Source: Hyalella azteca (Eukaryota; Arthropoda; Malacostraca; Amphipoda; Hyalellidae). Taken from it: DNA of 64,000 nucleotides. Each line of letters opens with the position of its first letter. Positions within the stretch are counted from its first letter, which is position 1. The stretch lies in NCBI RefSeq assembly GCF_000764305.2, contig NW_025947577.1, positions 186,521-250,520 of the forward strand, read 5' to 3'. The notes beneath the pieces were generated by a model. The model saw only the letters and a program-made list of their open reading frames with translations, did not search any database and had not been told where the DNA came from. Made by a program: the position numbers and the translations under genes. Below are positions 11,101 through 26,100 of this stretch, one piece after another.

Positions 11101-14100
11101 ATGATATTCATACGAATAACTTTCATTCGAATTATCTCTCCGCTGCCAGATTAAATGACAATTTTTTTCGATGGCAATTAAATTTGATTCAGGTATGCAG
11201 TTGTGCAGCGTCAAGCCAAGAGATGAATGTTAGAGAACAAGAAAAGTTTTCGTTCGAACAAAATCTCTTGATAATGACTAATGATATCTTCATTTTTCGT
11301 TAGGGACAGCACGTTCTTAAAAATATGCGGCATCCTTTTTTGCGACCTTCAACTTAGTGGTCATCCATGTATTACAAAAATGGAATAAAGTAATTGTAAA
11401 ATAGCCAAACTTCTCATTGGTGGTAAATAAATACTTATCAATGAAATTTTATTCGTGAAATTTTCACGAACGAAAGTCATTCGTATGGAAAAACAACTTA
11501 GCTTGCATCATCAGCAAAAATATACACAAATTCAGACGACTAGTTTACCAACGCATTGCCTTGCCGCGCACTGACATTTTATTATTATAATAATAAAATT
11601 ATAGGAACACTAGCGAAATAATATTGCCTTTTGCAGTTTCTTTTACAATGCATGGCATTTTCAGTGTATTTTTTTCGCCTAACGAATGAATTTCAAAGTA
11701 GCATTCACTAATGAAATTTAAAAATTTAGAATACAAAGTTTGAAGCATTCTTTCCATAACTTATATCAGTCACTCCAATTCTCAAGACACTGCGTTGGTT
11801 AAGACTCAAATAAAATATGCATAACGTCTCTGAAAATCACGAGAATTTTCATAACCAGCTACGATTATTCAAGGTGAGACGAAATAATTTTGAAAACATG
11901 TTTATTTCAAACACATGAATCCAAGATCCATTTTGTCTCCAGTACGCCGCAAATGATATTTAGCAGACTAATAACCCGCTTTAGAAGTAATTAATTTAAA
12001 AACCTCTATGGTAAAATAAAACAATATGACGCTAGCAACCAAATTTGTGATTTAAAATTCTGCGCTCAAAAATTGATTAAGGCAATATCCGCATGTGTTC
12101 ATAATCTAGTCCGCGATTCATATTTTCGTAACTGCTCTATCTGTTACTTTCATTATTTTTAGATATCAAAAAACATAGTGCACAATTTGGATAATATTTT
12201 GAATGTATGCAGCTCATCATGTAGATTAAATTAAATATTGAAGGAGATAGAGTATTGATGCTGACAGGCCGAAATACTCTTTCATTGCATCATAATGTAA
12301 TCGCTGCATTTTTAACTCTGAAATCTCGTTATGGAAAGAAATTCTCGTGTTTCACGCAGAGACGTTGACTCAATAACAACCACTAACGACTCTCGTGCAG
12401 CGCATGTATGATCTGCAAATAAAGAAGATTTTCATGCATGTATAAATTTTGATCTAAATAATATCAGAAGTACTTTACTGGTAGCTAAAATAAAATTAAG
12501 CCACAAAAGTCACAATTTTTCTACTGTCTCACATTAAAATAAACTACAATTTTTGTTATCTCAAATGATAAAAATAACTTGTATTTTGTAACATGTGGTT
12601 AGTTAGATGCATTTTTGTAAAATCATGCGCAGAAAAGTAATCCTTCAACTTCGCATTAACCTCAGCTAAGTTTTCAAAAAATGTCAAAAAATCGAACGAG
12701 TTAGGCAAGCCATTCAGCGTAGGTCATGAGTAAACTTGTAAAAAATTAGTAAATATCAAAAATTCGAGGATCCTGAATGCAATTTGGACTTTAAAGTTGA
12801 AACATCAACTTGGAGCATAAATTTGTAGGGTGCATATGAAGAAAATGAGATTTTGGATGCAGAATTTCGTTAATAAATGAAAAGTGCTTATTACATTTTA
12901 AAAATTGTCATAAAATCAATTAATTCACATTCGAACAAGTAGTCAAAAATGTCAAATTTTTTATCATTAATAATTTTTGAAATTTTAATATACAAGTAAC
13001 TATTAATTTAGATTACTCAACATCCAGCTGCTCAAGAATTTTCTCTCTACTGCTAGACTAGATATTTTTTGAACAGAATAATAGAAGCACTTACGTGTAA
13101 ATGAAAAGCCGTCCAACACAAATCGTAAACGCTTACCAAAGAGACACAAGAAGAAAAACGTCGAAAAAATTATGAGGCATAAGTCAATTTTAATCGTCAT
13201 TCCAAGACAAGATTGTTATCTTCATTAATAAATTATATTAAAAGTAAACAAAAACATATTAGAAATAATATAAGCTGTAAACAGAAAAAATAATTTCTCA
13301 AATAGACTATGAAAAATATTCGTGAAAATTATTGTGCTTTTTTATTGAACTTAATTCGTAAACATATAGAAACCAGCATTAGGCCAAGAAATGTCATTTG
13401 TGAATGTTTGTCAAAGAAGGGATTGGGGAACCAAGAAGTAAAAAGAATAATATAATGTTTATAAACCTTGTGTATAAAGTATTTTCTAATACCTATGATG
13501 ATTGACGCTAACACTCAGATAATGTTGAATCATAAATACACATAACCGAGAAAAATTCGTTAAACAAAGTAAATATCCAAAGTTAGATGCCAAAATTATG
13601 AATTAATGAGATATAACCTTGTATTTGGTTTCGGAAACTCGAAAAAATCAGTGATATAATATAAGTGCAAATAATAAACCCAAATGAGCAACCTGCTAGA
13701 TAGCGGTACAATTAAGCAAAAGTAAATGAATAGCAAATAATTCCGAGAACAATTACCCAAATAACTGATAAATGTGGCTAATTTAATCTGAAATCATTGG
13801 AAATAACGCCAATTGCTTGTTAGTTAACTTAATTTGAACCGGAACCTCAAAGGAGGCAAAAAAATCAAATCAAAATGAAATTTGTTCAGTCTTACCTCCA
13901 GAGGAAGAACATTACGACACTAGAGCAGGTTTCTCATAGGCATCATAGCTAATTCAGCTAATTCATCAGCAATACGTGTCATTTGAGGCAACAGAATCCA
14001 AAATATATCGATCGAGTTAAGCGTAGAAGAATTCACGAAACAACTTTCATTATTTCACAAGTTTAAACGTGATATCTAAGACATTTATTCTAGCAAAATA

Positions 14101-17100
14101 CTCAGCAATTCTAACACTAATACTCCTAAGGAAAACAACTCAGCACTGAAAGAATATCTATCTATGTATTCTCAAACTACCTTGAAAAAGATTCAACATC
14201 TATAGACATTTCTATCACTATTACGAAATTCACGTTTTCTAGATATGAGAACTAATGATATCTACTCACAGGTCGTTGAGGCAAGGAACTAGAGGTACTA
14301 GTAACGCTAGAGGTAATGATAGGTCTAGTGTAGTCTGGTAGGTAAAGAGCGCTATTGCTGTGGGTGCCGAGGTCAGTGGTTTTGATAGTGGACAGGGTGG
14401 AGGCATAGGGAGAGGTGTCGTCATGTGTGACACTCGTGCGGCTGTACATCTGTAAATGAAATCCTTGTCATCGACAGCCAAAAATTCCTTCGAGCATTTA
14501 ATTTTTTCAATTCATCCTTAATATTTGGATGAATGTAGTTCATTTAATTTTTAAAGTAGGCATCTGCCAAATAAAGTCCGTCGTCATAGAAGAGAACGTC
14601 ACGATGTCGGTTATGCAACAAGGTACGTTAACTGGATGCACATTGAGGAAAAGTTATTTTGTCCCCGCAACCTCCGTCAGGAATTTAAACATGCATTTAT
14701 TAAGAAATTGGAAATGAATGATCTCCTCGTTTTGTCACTGTACATTAAAATTCGTCGCGAACATTACAATTTTATAGACAATCAAATTGAGCAAAACAAT
14801 TTTAATGACTCATCTAAAAACTCATTTTTTTTTTAAGAATCGAGATTTTCCCAGCTCATTGCATTAAAAAGTGAGTCGTTGAGGAGTAAGGCATGATATC
14901 CAAAAGAAATTTCTGAATAGTTTCACTGTGATGAAAATATGAACAATGAATTTAGTTCAGGTTTCTAGTAAGTTTTGTGTGACACTGCTTTCAACACTCG
15001 ACTCTATATTCAATAAAAATCACTTTCTTAACAAATCATTAACTAAGGAATGAAGATTTGTTGGGTTAATATAAGTATACATGCACGCAGAGATTACAGT
15101 CATGCAAAAAATTCATTTATGCCTCAGAGTGATGGGGGTAACGGACATCTAGATTTTTCACTTCAGGTAAGCACACTTGTGAAGTGAAATTGTTTTAATG
15201 TATGATAAATATCACATTAATCGTAGTGTGGACTAAGATAGCTTGGATTAAATATCTATAAGTGAAGCCTGCAAGAAAAAACTCACTGCATCTTTTTTTG
15301 CTGTACAGTTCTTTTGTTCATTATCGATCGCATAGCACCAAGTGGAGCTTTCTTGATGATTTTAAGCTGATCACAAAGCAAGCAATTGAATTATGGCTGC
15401 TTGTGTACTGAGTAACTCGCTCTTTCCTACTGAAAACTAACATTAATTAAATAAATTAGCTAAAAATCTAAAGAAATATTACAGCATATTATTATTATGA
15501 GAATGTCTGCAAGCATCGTTAAGTCTGCCGAAACATTTCATTATTGAGTTTACAGGGCACCGTATTCTTATATTCTTGTTACATACAAGTTTTCAGGTTG
15601 TTTGACATAGTGCATAAAATAACAAAGACTCATATGAAATCTTGAGTGTAACTCTCATAAATTCACAAATGATGATGTTTAAACTATGAGATTTTTGTAC
15701 TGAGAACACTTAGAGGATATTCATAAAAAACAAATGGAGAGTAACTCGAGTCTTACTTCTTAAGGTTAAATATTTAGTGAAAATAAACATCCAAAATTTT
15801 GAGCTCTATAAGGTTGGCCAGCAAGTCTTAATAAGATCTCTGATATTCATTATTTATAAACCAATAATTATGATTGCCCAGACAAAAAATTGTTGTAACT
15901 TGAGTATGAATAATTGTCAAATACACAATTTTAATTTGTGCGTATCTTACATTGCGTTCTGTTATTATGTAGTTTTAAATATGCAACTATCCTAAACCTA
16001 AGTACGTAGTATTCAATACGTAATACGTACTGCGTATTAATTAAATACGCATTAATAAATTCGCAGTATTAAATGAGCAATAATCCAAACCTAAATATGT
16101 AGTATTCAATGCATAATACGTGCTACGTATTTGGTAAATACGCATTCTTAAATTCGTAGTATTAAATTTACAGTATTAAATTGCGTAGTGTTAAAAATAT
16201 CCTAAACGTGTACTGTTAAAAAGTACACTTGACTCACCCTGCTGGCGGACGGCTCGATATCGTCCACATCAGCGGACGAGAAGCGCGGTCGGTAGCGCGG
16301 TGGGGGTGGCGTGTAGTCCAGGTCGGTGTCGTCAAGGTAGTGGTCGTAGCGGCTGAAAATTTGTTTATAATTTTTCAATTGTTGTTGGTTAGTTAAAAAT
16401 TGTAGCGCATAAAGTAACTAAAATATTTTTATTGGCTGCCAAAGTTCACTAAAATTGAGAGATTTCGTTTTTCAATTATACCTACTCGAATCTTCTTCGA
16501 TTCGAAACACACTCTACGTACTTTGATACCAATATTTCACTATTTATTATGTTTAGGCGTTACAACTTACGTTTACATTGAAAAAATTACATATTTTTTC
16601 ACACCAGGTAGTTAACATAATGATTTCTGAATCATTTGAAAGTGCCTTTATTTCGAGAATTTATGTATTAAGTCGTAATATTTATGCTAACTAAATGGTA
16701 TAAAAAGTTGTTTATAAAAAACTTGATATTTTGTAAATATTTAAGATTGCATTTAATATATCATCAATATTAAATTTTGATACTAGCAAATAATTAAATT
16801 AAATCCAATCATATTGTTAAAATAAATTGAAACCTGAAATCCATACGTATTGATAAGAAAACTGCTCGAATTACAAAGAGTAAAACAAGAAATATACTAA
16901 TGAGATATACTAATACTAAGATATATAGACATATCATATAAGATATATACTAATTAGCTTACCTGAGTCGCGGGGCAGGAGGAGGAATCAGCGGCGCGTA
17001 TCCCCCACCGTATCCACCATAACCTCCACCATAACCTCCACCATAACCCCCACCATAACCTCCTCCATATCCACCATAACCACCACCATAGTCGTAGTCA

Positions 17101-20100
17101 TAGTAGCTAGGAGCCATGCGAGGCATCATGCGGGGTGGTCCCAGGGGTGGACCATAGGCCTGGTACAATCAATATTAATTATTGCATAGTTAAATGTGTG
17201 ACAACAATACATATTATACTGATATGTAATTTAATTTTTAATAATAAATAATTAAATAATGATTATATAATATATCAATGTTCATCGGGGATTCTCAATT
17301 TTACACGTTCAAGTATATTTCTGAACTGATATCATCGAATTCATAATATTGTGGTGCTGGCATCAAAGCCGTAACGAATAACTCTCATCATGGATATTAA
17401 TCAGTCTTTAGAGTGCGTCAAAATAGAGCAGTAAACTCAAAACACAACACAAAGCATAGCATCATCACAAGTGAGGCTAAAATAACTTCAAGTTAAAAGC
17501 CCATCTAAAAAAATATATGCAAATTTTGCAATTCAACTAATATTCTCACAAGGTTTATAATAATAATTTTAACTGAATTTTAATGAATAATAATTAGAGT
17601 TATGAATATAAACATAAAATAATTACTGAATTATAAAAGAAATGTTTAGTTTTTTTAGAAAAGTATAATATTTGCACTACGAGAAGTATTTCCGCTGAAA
17701 ATAAGGCGGGTACACAACACACAATGATCAGAAAAGTGAGAAAAAGTGGCCTCAATCACCACTTTTTTTTCATCGAGGATTTATATTATTTAAAACAGGA
17801 AAGATAATAAATTTTTGTTAGTTGCTTCTGTTGGTACAGAATATTCGAAATAAATTAATCATCTTTCAAGTAGATAACTGTGTTAGATCAAAGTTTTTTT
17901 TAATTTCCTCGATGGCTTTTCAAATTTTCATGTCATTTACGCGAACTATCATAATTGGCATAGATGTAATTTGTGGTATTCACAAATTTATCATATTATG
18001 ATTATAAAATTTTTATAAATTTAAGTTAAAATCGATGTCATTAATTCGTTTGAAGTGCTAGGTACAAAAGTTTAGATTTTATTTAGGAAATAATTAATTG
18101 TGATGCTGCCGAAATGGTCTTACTAATTAATATCAAAATTCATCTCTAATCATTATTTAAAAGTCTAGTCATTAATGTGTACAGCAGTCCGTCCACATAC
18201 ACAAGTCAAATAAGATTTAAAACAATAAAAGATTCCAAGAAAAACCAAGAAATCCTAATCATAACCGAAACCTAGGAAAAAAATTTCGAACCAAACTGGA
18301 CTCGAAGCAAAAATTTAGGAAATAAAGAAGCGTAAACAAATAAAAATTTTCAACAATCGTACGTTGAACAAAAAAAAATTACTGCATACTTCGTTGAATA
18401 ATATGCATTGTGCATGGTGCTTAAGGAATCCTAAATTTCAAAACCTCGGGTGAAATTCACAGCTGAAATTTGAAACCTGACTCCTGACCTAAAATCGAAA
18501 AGGGAATGGAGTGATGGACAGAAGTGATGTGGGGCGGAAGAAAAATGATCCTCAAAAAGAGCAGATGTGATGGGAGGGGGAAGTTGAATGGCTTAGGGGG
18601 CCGGGGGGGGGCGACACCGAATTTATACTCCCCCGTAAGTTGTTTTAGAAAATCAATTCTATAAATACATTTCTGCATGAAAGTTTTTAAATGATGATGT
18701 TTTGAAAGTTCAACAAGATTAGGCCCACCAAAAAAATATCTAATGGTAGCAAAATTGATGCATTGATTTTTCAAATAATTGACTGAATGTTGGAAAAGTT
18801 CCAAGTCTGACCGACTGAGTTATTGGCGCCCATCTGATATTGTCTATTAAAAAATTCTATAAAAAATTTGTATGCATACATCAAGAAAATAAACGAAGAT
18901 GTAAGATGTAAAGTTGAACTCAAATTTTATATTCGCCATAATTATGAAATCAGTGTCGCTAATAAAATAAAAGATAATCTCGTCGCATTGCGTTACTGAA
19001 ATTTATCCTTAAAAATCAAAGTTTAAAATAAACGTTTGCCAGTCATAGTCGCAACTGAAATTAAATCCTCAACAAACTAAGAGAAAATACTGGAAATCAG
19101 CTCACGCTCGTTATAAGACTAGAAATATTTATTTCGATATAACATTATGCTGTGTCCGCACCCGAGGGGGAGGAGGGGTGGGGTTTAGGAAGGAGCGGTT
19201 GAGGATTAGCCTCGTGCGTGCCGGGGGGATGTAGCTCGAGGCCCCCCTAGGGGACACGCTACGCCCCCTCGACCCTGCATCGTCATCATCGTCCTGGTGC
19301 ACCCGATTTTATCATGAGTTGTTTGGTACGCGTTAATTGGCTAATTAATATCAGTGTACAAGTGGGAGAGAAACAACGACGTCTAACCTGTGTAACTCTC
19401 AGCTGCTGTTAAACAGTAAAATTTAAAAATTATTAAATATCAAGAATGTGTTACCGTCAATAGATGAACGTGCGTACAAATTTCAAGACTGTCATAAAAA
19501 AAATTTAGTTCAGGGATAAATATAGTATTTTTATCCTTTGCAATGAATTAAAAAGTATCTGCCAAATAAGAAACATTAAAATGAGTTATTTTGCCGAAGC
19601 CAATTTATTCCCAATTTCATCGAAATGCAAAACATTCAAAACAGAATTCAAACCAGCCAACACAATTCCACCAGTAAATTGAACAGCACAACAATAAGGA
19701 TAAAAGTCCAAGAATTTCTACGTCGAATATAAGACCGCAATATCGGCACAAAATAAATCGTTTTTGCATCATGAGCCATACATTACCAAACGTCTTCAGC
19801 AACATGACCCATAGATTATCAAATGTCTTCAACAAACTCGAACACACAAGTTATGTGAAACGACATGGTATTTGCACTCAGAGCTTATATTAAACAAGTA
19901 ATCTGCTTTGAAAGAATTTTTCTAAGGTATTTTTTTTCAACCGTCAACAGCCGCTTTCTGCATGACGATGATAGTCATATTTTTTCTTGAGGAAATTATC
20001 CAAACTTTAAATGAGGTTTCAAATGTAACTTGAACATTGTTTCTTGAAATTATTTTTACTCAAAAAATAAGATCTTATTCGTTTGCGAAAAAGGTGACAT

Positions 20101-23100
20101 TTTTCTCAAAATCTTAGATGTGCATACACTATTGACCTTACGCACTTTCAACCAAATCTATGATTTCATGGAAAGTAATAAGTTGATTAATCTTAAATTT
20201 GTAATAAAGATAATGAAAAATGTTAAAATGTACTATTTTTACGAGCATTCTTAGGATTTATTCTGATTTCCAGTAGATTTTCGACTCATTACTTGAACTT
20301 GTCTATAAAAAATGATAAATTTTAGTGCTAACGACAAATTTTTTTGCTCTTTAATTTCTTGTCTAATTGTAGGATGTTTACTTTGGCTAATTGTGGGATG
20401 TTAGACTCATTGTTTTATTGAGGAAGAATTCTTTAATGGGTCTTTAGCTCTGAATTTTCCAGGCATGCATTTAAGTTTTTAGCCGTTAGTTACGCACTCT
20501 TTTATTTTTGGTCGAATTAGTGAACGTCTTCAAGTATAATGGAATTTTGGTCGTGAAAAAGTAAGTGATCTTTCTAACTCATTTCCATTAATTCAATTTT
20601 GCATTTCATTTTGGAAAAATCACTTCATAGGTATTCATTTACTAAGAGGCATGCATGCCTGATTCAGAGGCAGAAGACCCAATAGATAAATTAAATGTGT
20701 TTTTTTTACTAAATTGAGTTGAACTCAGTCATCATCGTACAGCCACACCCGCAAATAAAATAAGACGTAAAACGTAATCCTTAATGAACAGCTGGACATT
20801 TAAGAAAAAAAAATTCGAAATGTGCAATATGGATTTCCAGCCATAAATATCCGCCGTTTCAGGCAAAAGTTATTCTAGTCATAATCAATATACCGTACTA
20901 TTTCTGCATTTAGTTCCAAATCATTACGAGGTCCCAAAGAGCGCACGATCTTCCTCGCCGTTTATTAGATAGATCACGTACTTTTCCGACCTCCGTCATT
21001 TTAACGAACGAACAACATGTAAAAAAAAACATTTATAACTGCCTACCGAAAGATAACGACCATCGACCGTGGGTGGCGGCAGAAACCTTATTGAGGAAAA
21101 CAACGCTTCAGGAGGGGCACTTGAGCCTCTCTTCAACCTTAGATGTCTAGGGAACGGACAATGCGGACTCGACGATTCGTAGTCTCCCAAAAACTGTACC
21201 CTGGACCTTGGTGTTGGCAGGAACCAGCGTTCGATTGTCCGGCCCGGTAGCCGACATACGTTGTACTGCGCCTGAGGCTGAAACCACCCATTGTTCGCAA
21301 ACGTTTATATTATTCAACAGAATTCTTTTCATGAACTGTGTTTCGATACTCAAAATGTAAAAATGCAGAAATTCCAAAATTGAGTCAAGTTAACATTTCG
21401 GATTGAGTCTTCGGTGGTCACTGATCATGTCAAGTCAAGTATGGTAATATAATAGCTTGTCGAGTTCGGACTTAATTTGAAAGTTTCGTTTGAAATTTTA
21501 ATGGCTGTATAGCTGACGAAACAGGAACTTCACCAGTGTTGAAATAATTCCAATGTTCTGAAACAATTAATGATTTACGTCCCTTAATGAGGCTTTGTTC
21601 TTGATTTCATTTGACTCACCAGAGAATACTAAATATTTCACGTATAAAAGAAAGGAAAATCTCCATTTTTTCTGAATCAGTAATTAGGTATGCTCAATCA
21701 ATAAAAAGTTTCGTACTGAACCTCAGAACGATGGGTTGAATTGAAAACAAATTCTAGGGCAGGTGCAAAAAGCTGTGGAGTAAGAGCCAGTCGATCATTA
21801 CCCACACAGTAATATAACAGGATTGAAAATGAAAGAGACTGGAACTGAGATTTTAATGCAGTGAAAATTGACAACAAAGTGGGCTTTGAAAATAATTATT
21901 ATGCTATAGAAAAATAGTGAAAATAATACCCTTGGCAACGTGAGTATCTGATGAAGAGTAAATCTAATAAATAATCGTCGTTGAAGATGAATAAAGAAAT
22001 AATAATACAATATAACAATTATTCAAATAGTAAGATGGAACCTATTAGAGCTTTAACTAACCTGCAGCGGGGATTAGCCGAACGATAATGATTATCGAGA
22101 AAATTGTGTGCGTGGCGTTAACTTCCTAATGGTGTTGCCAAGGTAAAGGTAAATTATAATTTTATTACAAAATAAAACTCGCAAAATGACTAACACTACA
22201 AAATTTAACTCGTCGTGCCTACCAAACCACTATATATAAAGATTTTTTTTCATTTATCAACTTCGATTCTCTTGACTATGAAAATTATTGTTTCAATATG
22301 TGGTACAATGTCTAACAGTAACTGCGGGCATTCAATTCTGTTAGTCAATTCATTCAAATGGGCATTCAGCAGTTCATAATCTTTCATTTAAACAATATTC
22401 AAGGTTACCAGGATCGGAACCCTATTTTCAATTTAATAGTAAATCCCATAGCAGCTGTTAATTATAGACTTAGAACTAATATTTCTACGAAGAAAAATAG
22501 ATTTGAATGATTTTATTGACTACGTGACGGAAGTGAGTACTTAGGGTATTGATTTTATGTAGCACTGGATTAGTACACCGCCTCGCTACGAGGAGAGTAG
22601 CAGTCTCTTCTCCCATTAAGCTCTTTGATATGAAAAATATATGCTAAGGTCTTTGCATACGGTAATTGAATCTGATAATTGTACACAAAATTTTAAATCC
22701 CAGGCCTCATGCTACGATAAGTTTACTTTGTAATTGTTTACAAAAATGTAAATAACAGCTTTAAATCAGATCCATTACACTCGGAGAAGCTTCAAGGTAA
22801 GTGACACTTGATACGGTGCCCGATTTGGGCCTGACTTTAGCAACCATCCCCTGCCCACCGTATAACTCTTAGCTTGCCAAGTGCCGCAACGTTGGTTCAG
22901 TGGACGCACATGCACGCGTTCGTGATCGTACACAAATCTCGCACGCCCCAGGCTCTTATCAGACCTTTACTGCGCGTGGAAATGTTATAAAGTATAATTA
23001 TTTACACCGTGTGTCTCATTTCCCCTTTAATTTGGACACTGTTGTTTGCTGTGATACCTGCAACAGAATACAGACTGAATCACCTTGTTTTATATTCTTG

Positions 23101-26100
23101 TATCAGAATCACGGGGCAGGCGCATCGAGCGCTCAGAAACATTTTTTTATTTAATGCAATCACTTTTACGACCTCATAGAGACTAGACACTTTGACGTTG
23201 CGTAGTCAGACCTGTGTCCTCCAAAAGGTCTGTTGACAAAGTTAACTTTACGACATTGTCTGCTTAATACAAATTATTCTGATTCAGTGTCTTGAATTTA
23301 GAGATTAGTTTATAAAACAAAAATGTTATAAATTCTAAGGGTTTGATACTATATCATATTTTAGCCAACAGAGATTCGTGAGGTGTATATTTTCATTCAG
23401 CCAAGACTTCAGCATGAACAATACGCATACATGCCGCATAAATTGTAAGCGAATGAGACGAGCGTATTATCCATCATGGCTACGATTGGTTATCCTCCGT
23501 TCATGGCCCAATCACCGACCAGAAACCGAATTATACGCTCAGCGATTTTAGTCTCCTACTGTCATTTAATTTTTTCCTACTACTTTCTAGCCGTTCTGTG
23601 CACCCTCTTGTTTTAACCCCCACCACCACCATCACCACCGCCACCACCACCACCACCACGAGCGTTGAGAAACCAGCGTCTTCACAAGATAAATTAGCTT
23701 CTGGTGTTCAGTCAAAGGGAATCTGAATATGAACACGAAATTTATTCTGCAATTCTGACAGACTGTTGACTGTTACAAACCAAGTTACGACGCATTAAAA
23801 TACTAAATAAAGCAATGAGACTAATTAATCTTGGCTCCGTTGACAGCTGAAGGTTGATAAGATGAGTCTCAACGAAACAAGCGACGCGTGCGCACTCTGA
23901 ACTTTTTGCCCTTAGAGAAACTGTCATTTGAATGTAAATCAGTGAATAAAGCTCACTTCTTTATCACCATTCAAGTGACGAATAAGTAAAGTTTTAGTTT
24001 GGCATCGAAAAGATCTAAAAAGGCAACTTCATTCTGTGATATATTATATGCATGTGAAAGTCATTATAAAAGTCTTGATCAACTGGCTGATTCAACTCAC
24101 ACAATTAATGCACACAACTCCATACCTACGGAAGCAAATATTCAACACAAGAACAACCAAACTCATGACTAAAACACATTAAATCTCAAAAGCCCGACTG
24201 GTACAAGCATCAACTTCCCTAGACACACAATTAGAAACCTAAACAGATATAGACACTAAAAATACAACTGCAAAAAAAACATCTCTCCAACATATACCGC
24301 TACAAAACTAAACACGTGAAGACACGAAAAATCTGAGATATTTTTACAAAAAACAATAACTGAAACTGAATTTTCCTCGATTCATAGGTAACATCGATTT
24401 GGCAACACTGATAAAAATGAGCACAAAAAGTTGAAAAGGCTATACACGAATGAGCAGCATTACACTCACAAACAACGAGAAACGTATCCAGAAATAATAT
24501 CACATTCACCAACAGTTAGCAACTTATTCAGAAACTGTAATACACCCACAAACTGCAAAATATTGAGAAAGAGCGATATATGCACCAACAGGTAGCAACA
24601 TATTCAGAAAGAGCGATATATGCACCAACAGTTAGCAACATATTCAGTAAGAGCGATATATGAACCAACAGTTAGCAACATATTCATTAAGAGCGATATA
24701 TGAACCAACAGTTAGCAAACTCTGAACTTTTTGCCCTTAGAGAAACTGTCATTTGAATGTAAATCAGTAAATAAAGCTCTCTTCTTTGTCACTATTCAAG
24801 TGCTGAATAAGTCAATATATTTTAATAAAGTTATAATTTGGCATCGAAAATTTAAATTAAACTGTATTCATGTATAAACCGTCATTTTAAAAGCTTTAAT
24901 CATTCATTGTAAAATTTTCGACCAAATGGCTGATTCACATTTTACACACACACCTAATTCATACAACTCCATACATACGGAGGCAAACATTCAACACAGG
25001 AACAACCAAAATCAAGATTAAACACATTAAATCTCTGAAACCCTACTGGTACAAGCACTAACTTCCCAAAACACAATTAGAAACCTCAACGAATACAGAC
25101 ACTAACAATTTGACTATAAAGTCTTTCCAACATATACCGCTACTGAAACTAAGCACATAAAGACGAAAACAATAACTGGTACTGAATTTTCCTCGATGCA
25201 TAAATAGGCCTGGTAACACTGAGAAAATGCACACAAAAAGTTGCAAAAAGCAAGACAGGCGTAAGCAGCAAGACAAGAACAAATAGGAGCATTCCAGAAA
25301 TTGCATCACACCCACAAACAGTTATCAGCATATTCAGTAACTGCAATATACCCACGAACAGTTGGCAACATATTCGGAGAGTGCGATATATGCAACAACA
25401 GTTAGCAACATATTCAGTATGAGAGATATATGCACCAAACGTTAGCAATATATTCAGTATGAGCAATATATGCACCAACAGTTAGCAATATATTCAGTAA
25501 GAGCAATATATGCACCAACAGTTAGCAACATATTCAGTATGAGCAATATATGCACCAACAGTTAGCAACATATTCAGTTAGAGCAATATATGCACCAACA
25601 CACATGGCACACTAACACACAAGGTCGCAGGGCAGCAGCTCGGTTGGTGCCAAGTCTCAGGGTAAGGCTTACGCTTGACTTTCAATAATCAGCGAACGAC
25701 TCGGACACATTGTCAGTTAACTTTATTGTATAAGTTAGACGTTCATTGCAACGTATTACTTAAAATCTTGGCTCAGATATCACTAGCTTATATGGAATTT
25801 TTTTTATTATCAGGCATCAATTATATTGAATAGATCAGGGCGTGGCATCCCTTTGTAATTTGACAATCAATGCAGACGAATTACGAAACAACGTCAGTTC
25901 AGAATTATTAGTTAATTTTGAGAACTTTAGAGGTATTGATCATGCAGCATTGCTTTCTCAATACTCGCATGAATTTGAATTATTTACCGTTATTTATTAT
26001 CTCGTCAATTTCAAATCTGTCACAAAATATTCAGGTCTTACTTCTTTCAATTTTGTCTAAAATGAAGTAGTAGGAATGAAAAAAATAATTTCTTTATTCG

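Noticed and set aside
10705..11214. 169-codon minus-strand frame
   Set aside because: Overlaps exon 10782-11050 in another frame with less protein-like codon use; treated as a shadow.
18457..18804. 115-codon Pro-rich minus-strand frame
   Set aside because: Depends on a poly-C run and has no acceptor or donor that fits the gene.
24569..25599. Regularly spaced 40-bp repeats considered as a CRISPR-like array
   Set aside because: Units are directly adjacent with no unique spacers, in a eukaryotic intron: a satellite.
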